Assembly: GCA_011634665.1 (NCBI GenBank)
Contig: WAEK01000021.1
Location: forward strand, 422,501 to 486,500
DNA from: Mortierella sp. BCC40632
Lineage: Eukaryota > Mortierellomycota > Mortierellomycetes > Mortierellales > Mortierellaceae
Length of the DNA stretch: 64,000 nt
Direction of reading: 5' to 3'
Shown here: piece after piece, positions 58,510 to 64,000 of the stretch
Position numbering within the stretch: position 1 is the stretch's first letter
How the letters are laid out: the number at the start of each line of letters is the position of its first letter
Notes under the pieces: model-generated
The model's input: the letters and a program-made list of their open reading frames with translations, nothing else
What the model was told of the DNA's origin: nothing
Databases searched by the model: none
Program-made: the position numbers and the translations under genes

Positions 58510-59699
58510 TTATGGTTCCGAGTTCAAGAATGGGCCATGTGCTTTTGTCCCTCAAATAAACCCAGCAGCGCATCCCAGTGCCAACAACCGCAGTAGAAAC
58601 GACGTCATGAATGCACATCATGGCTCCTCAGGACCCTGTGCGTGGCGAAGCCCGACCATTTCTTTGGGTTGGACTGCTTTGGTACTCTTTTTCCCCCGCT
58701 GTCTCAATCTATTTTCGGTGGTGAAAGGAAAGGTATATTGGACAACCCATTTTGGGTGTCATTGCCCCTCAACGGCCGTGGTCAAAAGTGAAGAGAAGCA
58801 ACAGTAATGCCCACCTCTATCTTTGTCTGTCGAGCCAGCACAGGTAGCAACAGGGCTGCAGCAATTTTGGTCGCGCGACCAGTGCATCCAGCGATAGCAG
58901 TATTCAGGAGGAGTCCTTTGTGAAAGTGTGCCTCGGCTGTAATTGTATGTGGGGGAGAGTGAGTGAGCGAAAGAGAGAGAGAGAGAGAGAGGAGAGAGGG
59001 GGGGCGAAAGGAGGTTCAGGAGCATCGAGAGATTTTGAGGGGCGAACAAAAAGCGCAAGGCAGAAAGTGAGGATGCAAGGAAGCAAGGATGCGTTGGAGC
59101 AGATGGATCGAAAAAAAAAGTCGAGTGCAGCACCGGCGGTTTTCCGATGGATAGGGTGAAGACAAGAGAGAAGACTCACGGAGGAGGGTTTATCCTCGGT
59201 TTAAGTGGTCATGGAATTCTTTGCAGTATTCTACTGGGCTTTTACTCCAAGCAAAAAAAAAAAAAAAAAAAAAACCCAGATAGACAGGGACCAACGAGCC
59301 CACCCATGAGCCACAGTTCACCCATGCTTTCTTCTGCCTTTGTTCAGGGGTCGTGGGTGGGTGGGCAAGTAGAGGAGTGAACAAGGCCACCAGACTAGAA
59401 GAGCAGCAAAGGTGGCCCACACCGTTACAGTCCATCCCGCCTGCATTACACACTAAGCACGCACTTTCAGGGTGATCCAATCCAAGCCGACCAGCCTCAG
59501 AGGTACTAAGTTCTGGGTAACGTGAGGAAATGCCCTATAAAGACAGCCTCCTCCCCGCCTGCCCATCGGTTTTTCTCATCTACGCGATCTCATCGATCCT
59601 CTCCCGCAGCCAAAGGCAAAAGCAAAAGCATAAAGCTAAACTCTCACTTACACACTCCTCTACCCCTACTCTCCAGCAACCCCCATCCCATCCGTTTGA
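58510..59699. promoter_or_regulatory. Intergenic, same-strand spacer
   Basis: 1.2 kb between the TCAIM-like gene and the P-type ATPase gene. Contents: a GA-rich stretch (58970-59002), an A run (59251-59274) and a CCACTCATC/GTGGGTGG-rich patch (59300-59365). The 5' UTR of the ATPase gene is probably the C/T/A-rich sequence at 59570-59699. No gene is visible. Confidence 0.5.
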
Positions 59700-60288
59700 A
59701 TGGCCGACGATCAACCGCCGATCCCTCCTAGTACCAACTCAACCACCGCCTCCAACGGATCTCCCATCCTCCAGGACCACGGCCATCAAGCTCAAGCTGA
59801 CCATCCATCCGATGCATTGCCTGCCCCGGTCTCTGCTCCTGTCAAAGGTCTCTCATTCGCCAATGCTGCGCATCACTCTGATGCCATCGATGAGCTGCCA
59901 GCCGTGTTGACCGGCGCTGCCCCGTCAACTGTAGAAGGCTATTCCATCTACTCCAACATCAAGGATGGCAAGGTAAAAGGGGTGTTTTACCTCATTTCCA
60001 CACCCTTGTTCAAAAACACACCATCCCTGCCAGAGAAAGAAGCCCGAACCCGCGGTCCGAACCTTATTAACCATAAGATGCTCCTCTCTCCCTTTCTCTC
60101 TCTCTCTCTCCCTTTCTCTCCCTTTCTCTCTCCCTCTTTTCCCTGGTGATGGTTGTAGGCGAGTATCGAGCATCAGATCGAAATCAATGGTATGTGGGAC
60201 TACATGTCTTCGTTTTATCACTTTTAGACTTCGCCTTGGGTAGTGGGGGTATGCGTTCCCCTGCGTGCATTACTAACTTTTTTCTGCA

Positions 60289-60329
<41 letters not shown>

Positions 60330-63300
60330 ATTGTTTGTTTCCTACCCCCCTTTCTATCGAACCTTCATTCTAATGCCAAACCTGGGGTCCTGGACTCTTT
60401 TTTTTTTTTGTGCCTCATTCTGCTGCTGCTCCTGTCCTCACGAATGACAACTATTGTTTTTGGCTCTCCTTCCTAACGCATGGCTTCTCACGCTCGCACC
60501 CTTGGGTCGTTACGTCAATGGGGTGTTACCATCTTTTGGTCGTTTTTTTGTATTCCTGGTTCCTGTGCTTGGGCTCTCTTCTCTATCTCCTCTTTTTCTC
60601 TCCCTCTCTCGCTCTGTTTCTTTTCGCGCATGCCCCGATCCTGTAAATGACCTTGATTGGTACACCACCAACAATGAAAACAAAAAAAAAATGTCCATCA
60701 AACAGTCGTTGACCTCTTCGATGTGCAGAGCAACAAGGACATCTCTCTTGAAGAGATTATGGATGGACTCCGCTATGTTATGGAGTACCGTATCAAGGGA
60801 GGACGCTTCCCCAGTTTGGACTACGACATTATGAAGCGTCTCGCCGACGGTCTCTCGATGAACATGGGCAACGTTGAGAAGAAGGGCCGTTTCCGTCAAG
60901 CTCTTTCGGAAGAAGCCGACGTTGCCTTCCAGCTCTTTGGAGAGTTTATTGTAGAAGGTAAGAAGAATCGGAGGATGGGTAGATGGTGATTGGGTGCTTT
61001 ATTAGTATGTAAAAGGGGTGTGTGAGAGAGAAGACCAGTCGCGTGCGCCAATCGTGAATAAGAGTGAGACAGGAAAGAAAAAAAAAGTCGCCGGGGATTG
61101 GGGAGAATATCTAGAAGTGAGATGCCAAGGCGCGATCTTATACGTATCACGCAGTCTGACTCTCATCTTCTCTTTCTTCCCTAAAAAAAAAAAATAGTCC
61201 AAGAGTTTCGCCAGGCCGTTGGTGAAAAGCCAGTGTCGGATCTCCGTCATGCCCTCAAACTTGACGTTCGATGCGGCCCCGGATCGACTGTTCAGGAGCA
61301 GCAATCGGCTGTGGCCTTGATTGCCCTCCTCGCCAACATTTACCCCCAATTCTCGGACTGGAGAGAATTGGTCAAGAAAGGCGGTCACTCGGACGTACAA
61401 AAGTGTATGAAGGAGCATGCCAACTTTGTCCAGGATGCCAAGATGCCCGAAATTGGCGGCATGATTCTGGCCCCTCAAGGTAAGCTTCTCTATCCTTTGA
61501 TCTGTATGAGAAATTCGGTCCGATGCGACTAGGACTTGTGCCTAATCACCGAATTTCGTCTCCATGTTGTTTATCAATAGCATTGTGCTTTGACCGTCGG
61601 ATAAAACGTTGTTTGAAGATGTACCGAACCAACCTGGAGACAGGTTTGCCATCCGAGGCAATTCCGGCCCTTCAGGAGCACTATGGCCGCAATGTCCTCC
61701 CCCAGCCTCCACGCACATCCAATTTCAAGATGCTTTGGGCGCAATTGACCGATTTTATCGTCATGCTCTTGATCGCAGTCGCGATCTTATTGGCAGCGAC
61801 CAAGGAATATATTCCCATGGGTGTTTTGTTGGTCGTCGTAGTCATGAACACAATTATTGGTTTCACGCAAGAGTATAAGGCCACTAAGGCTCTGGATGCT
61901 CTTACCAAGCTGTCGGTGCCCAAGGCGCAGGTGTTGCGTGATGGTAGCACCTCGATGATTAACTCCGAAGAACTTGTCCCCGGTGATATCGTGATTTTGG
62001 AAGAAGGAGAGTCTGTTCCTGCCGATTTGCGTCTCGCCGAGGTGTCCCAGCTGGAAATTATCGAGTCCATCTTGACAGGTGAATCCGTTGCCGTGACCAA
62101 GGACCCCAAGGAAATTAAGACCTTGACTCGTAAGCTTCCTCTTGGTGACTGCAAGGGAAACGCATTCATGTCGACAGTCGTGGCCAAGGGTCGAGGCAAA
62201 GGTATTGTCGTCCGTACAGGCAAGCTTACAGAAATGGGAAAAATCAGTGCTGCCATTTCAAGTCATGGCAAGACCTTGACCCCTGTTCAGCGCAAGCTTG
62301 CCATGTTGGGCAAGATCCTGGTAGCATTTGCCATTATTCTCTGTGGTGCCATGGGTGGAATCATGATTGGTCGAGGAAAGCCAGTCGGCGACTCGCTTAA
62401 GGTTGCAATGAGGTAAGTTTTACTGGACACTGGTCAGTAGAATGATGCAGTCAATAGAGTCTTGGTGATTGATGAAATGGAACTAACCCAGGGAAACGCC
62501 TTTGTTGAATCCAATGTGTATAGTTTGGCTGTCTCTGTTATTCCTGAAGGTTTGGTTGCCGTCGTGACTGTAACCATGGCTCTGGGTGTCCGTCGTATGG
62601 CCAACAGAAGGGCAATCGTCCGTACCCTACCAGCGGTCGAAACTCTTGGAAGTGTTACTTATATCTGTTCCGACAAGACCGGCACGTTGACTGAAGGCAA
62701 GATGGGCGCTGCTGAACTTTGGACCAGTGATGGCACAGCTTTTGGTTTTACCGAGAGTACAAGTCTCGATCCCAATATGGGTGATGTCATCTACAAGGAT
62801 GGACCAGACGGCGCACCACAAGTTGTGGATAAGTCACTCGAGAATGTCCCACCTCAGATGTTGATTTCATTGATGGTTTCTTCTCTCTGTAACAACTCGT
62901 CCGTCGTCAAGAAGGAGAACGGAGAGGAAGACTCGACAGCCATTCCCATCAGCAAGGATAAAGCAAAGAAATCGGACACATCTTCACATACCCCAGCAGC
63001 CTCCGATGCCTCTGAATCTGTTGCAGAGTGGAAGGGCATCGGTGATCCCACGGAAGTAGCGTTGGTCGTAGCTGCCCAGAAGGCAGGTTTCCCAAAGTCG
63101 TTCTTCCACGACTTGGGTTACAAGCGAATTTACGAACAGGCCTTTGATAGTGAACGCAAGGTTATGAGTGTCGTTTATGAGGCTCCATTGAACCAGGCCA
63201 ATAGCTCGGACAAGAAGCACTTTGAGTTTGTCCTGGCTAAGGGTGCTCCTGAGGAGATTCTAAACCGATGCGTTGGTTTCTTGCCTGCTCTCTCTGCGGG

Positions 63301-64000
63301 TTCGGTCGAGTCGCCATTGGACATCTTGAAGCCAAGCGAGCACGATCATGCCCAACCTGTTACGGAAGAGTTTTATGACACTGTCACCGAGGCCTCAGGA
63401 AGGATGGCTGACAATGGTCTCCGTGTTTTGGGTCTGGCCTACAAGCGTGTCAAGGTGAACGGCGGTGGTGCTCTTAACACTGGCCATGGCGATGGACTAG
63501 ACGATATTAACAAGACCAAGGATGCTAAGGAGGCCCCTGCGCCAACATTCAAGCCAACCAAGGTTGATCTCATGACTGCAGCAAATGTGGCCCAAATTGA
63601 GGACGATGACGATGAAGAAATTCCACCAGGATATGCTGAGAGCGAGCTTGTGTTCCTTGGTTTGATTGGTTTGATTGACCCTGCTCGTTCAGGTGTGCAG
63701 GAGAGTGTCCGAATTTGTAAGTCGGCTGGTATCTCTGTGGTCATGATTACTGGTGACCACATCAAGACTGCCAGCGCGATCGCACGCGAGCTTGGAATTT
63801 TGGAAGACGGTGGTCGTGCTATCAAGGGTGAGGAGTTGGATCTTTTGTCGGAACAGGCCATTGCTGAGCTCAAGCCCTTCCCCAACGTCTTTGCTCGTGT
63901 CTCGCCAGATAACAAGCTCAAGCTGGTCACTGCCTTGCAGAGCCGTGGAGAGTCTGTGGCCATGACTGGTGATGGTGTTAACGGTATGTTTTTTTGTGTT
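59700..64000 (+). CDS. Type II cation-transporting P-type ATPase (partial, 3' truncated by window)
   Basis: Six exons before the window edge: 59700-59972, 60159-60189 (31 nt), 60706-60957, 61198-61479, 61581-62412 and 62458-63983; the sequence ends in the next intron. That is 1065 residues so far, all phases consistent. From about residue 292 the protein is a P2-type ATPase: TNLETGLPSEAIPALQEHYG, a TM1-TM2 pair, LTGESVAV (near 444), the TM4 motif SVIPEGLVAVVTVTMALG, the phosphorylation site SDKTGTLTEGKM (Asp near 629), KGAPEE, MITGDH and the GDGVND hinge (interrupted by the last intron). The IPEGL and short loops fit Ca2+ or Na+ pumps of the SERCA/PMR1/ENA group; the exact ion is not decidable here. 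The N-terminal 290 residues are an unusual extension with an EF-hand-like DVQSNKDISLEE loop. Confidence 0.9.

Overview
The window is nuclear DNA from a filamentous fungus. Genes carry many short spliceosomal introns (about 45 to 450 nt, one of 743 nt) with GT-AG ends and pyrimidine tracts before the acceptors. Proteins are rich in Ser/Gln/His runs, and the gene set includes the P5A ATPase SPF1, an Mkk1-type MAPKK, CENP-H and a TCAIM-like protein. The style suggests an early-diverging lineage such as Mortierellomycota; that is inference, since no search was run.

Thirteen multi-feature gene models are supported, most with exon phases checked by hand. Left part: 1-7037 is gene-free low-complexity DNA; 7038-8051 (-) a putative Ser/Gln-rich protein; 8537-10276 (-) a C2H2 zinc-finger protein; 12399-15601 (+) a 977-aa Q-rich protein; 15792-17094 (-) an NDUFAF4-like complex I assembly factor; 17479-21543 (-) SPF1, with its first coding exon unresolved; 22174-22958 (+) a Maf-type nucleotide pyrophosphatase.

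Middle: an Mkk1-like MAP kinase kinase (23190-25257, -) and a DH-PH RhoGEF (26575-31191, +) are divergently arranged over 1.3 kb. If the GEF acts on Rho1, both belong to the cell-wall-integrity cascade. A homeobox protein (32506-36078, -) is convergent with the GEF. The next 9.2 kb (36.1-45.3 kb) hold only GA/CT tracts, poly-A/T runs and duplicated blocks. A 430-aa Ser-rich protein (45277-46569, -) is followed by another 5.2 kb without a convincing gene.

Right part: CENP-H (51815-53344, -), an unidentified 871-aa protein (53574-56435, -), a possible small membrane protein (56562-56809, -), a TCAIM-like mitochondrial protein (57130-58509, +) and the first six exons of a type II cation P-type ATPase (59700 to the window edge, +) with a long N-terminal extension. 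No tRNA, rRNA, CRISPR or recognisable transposon was found.
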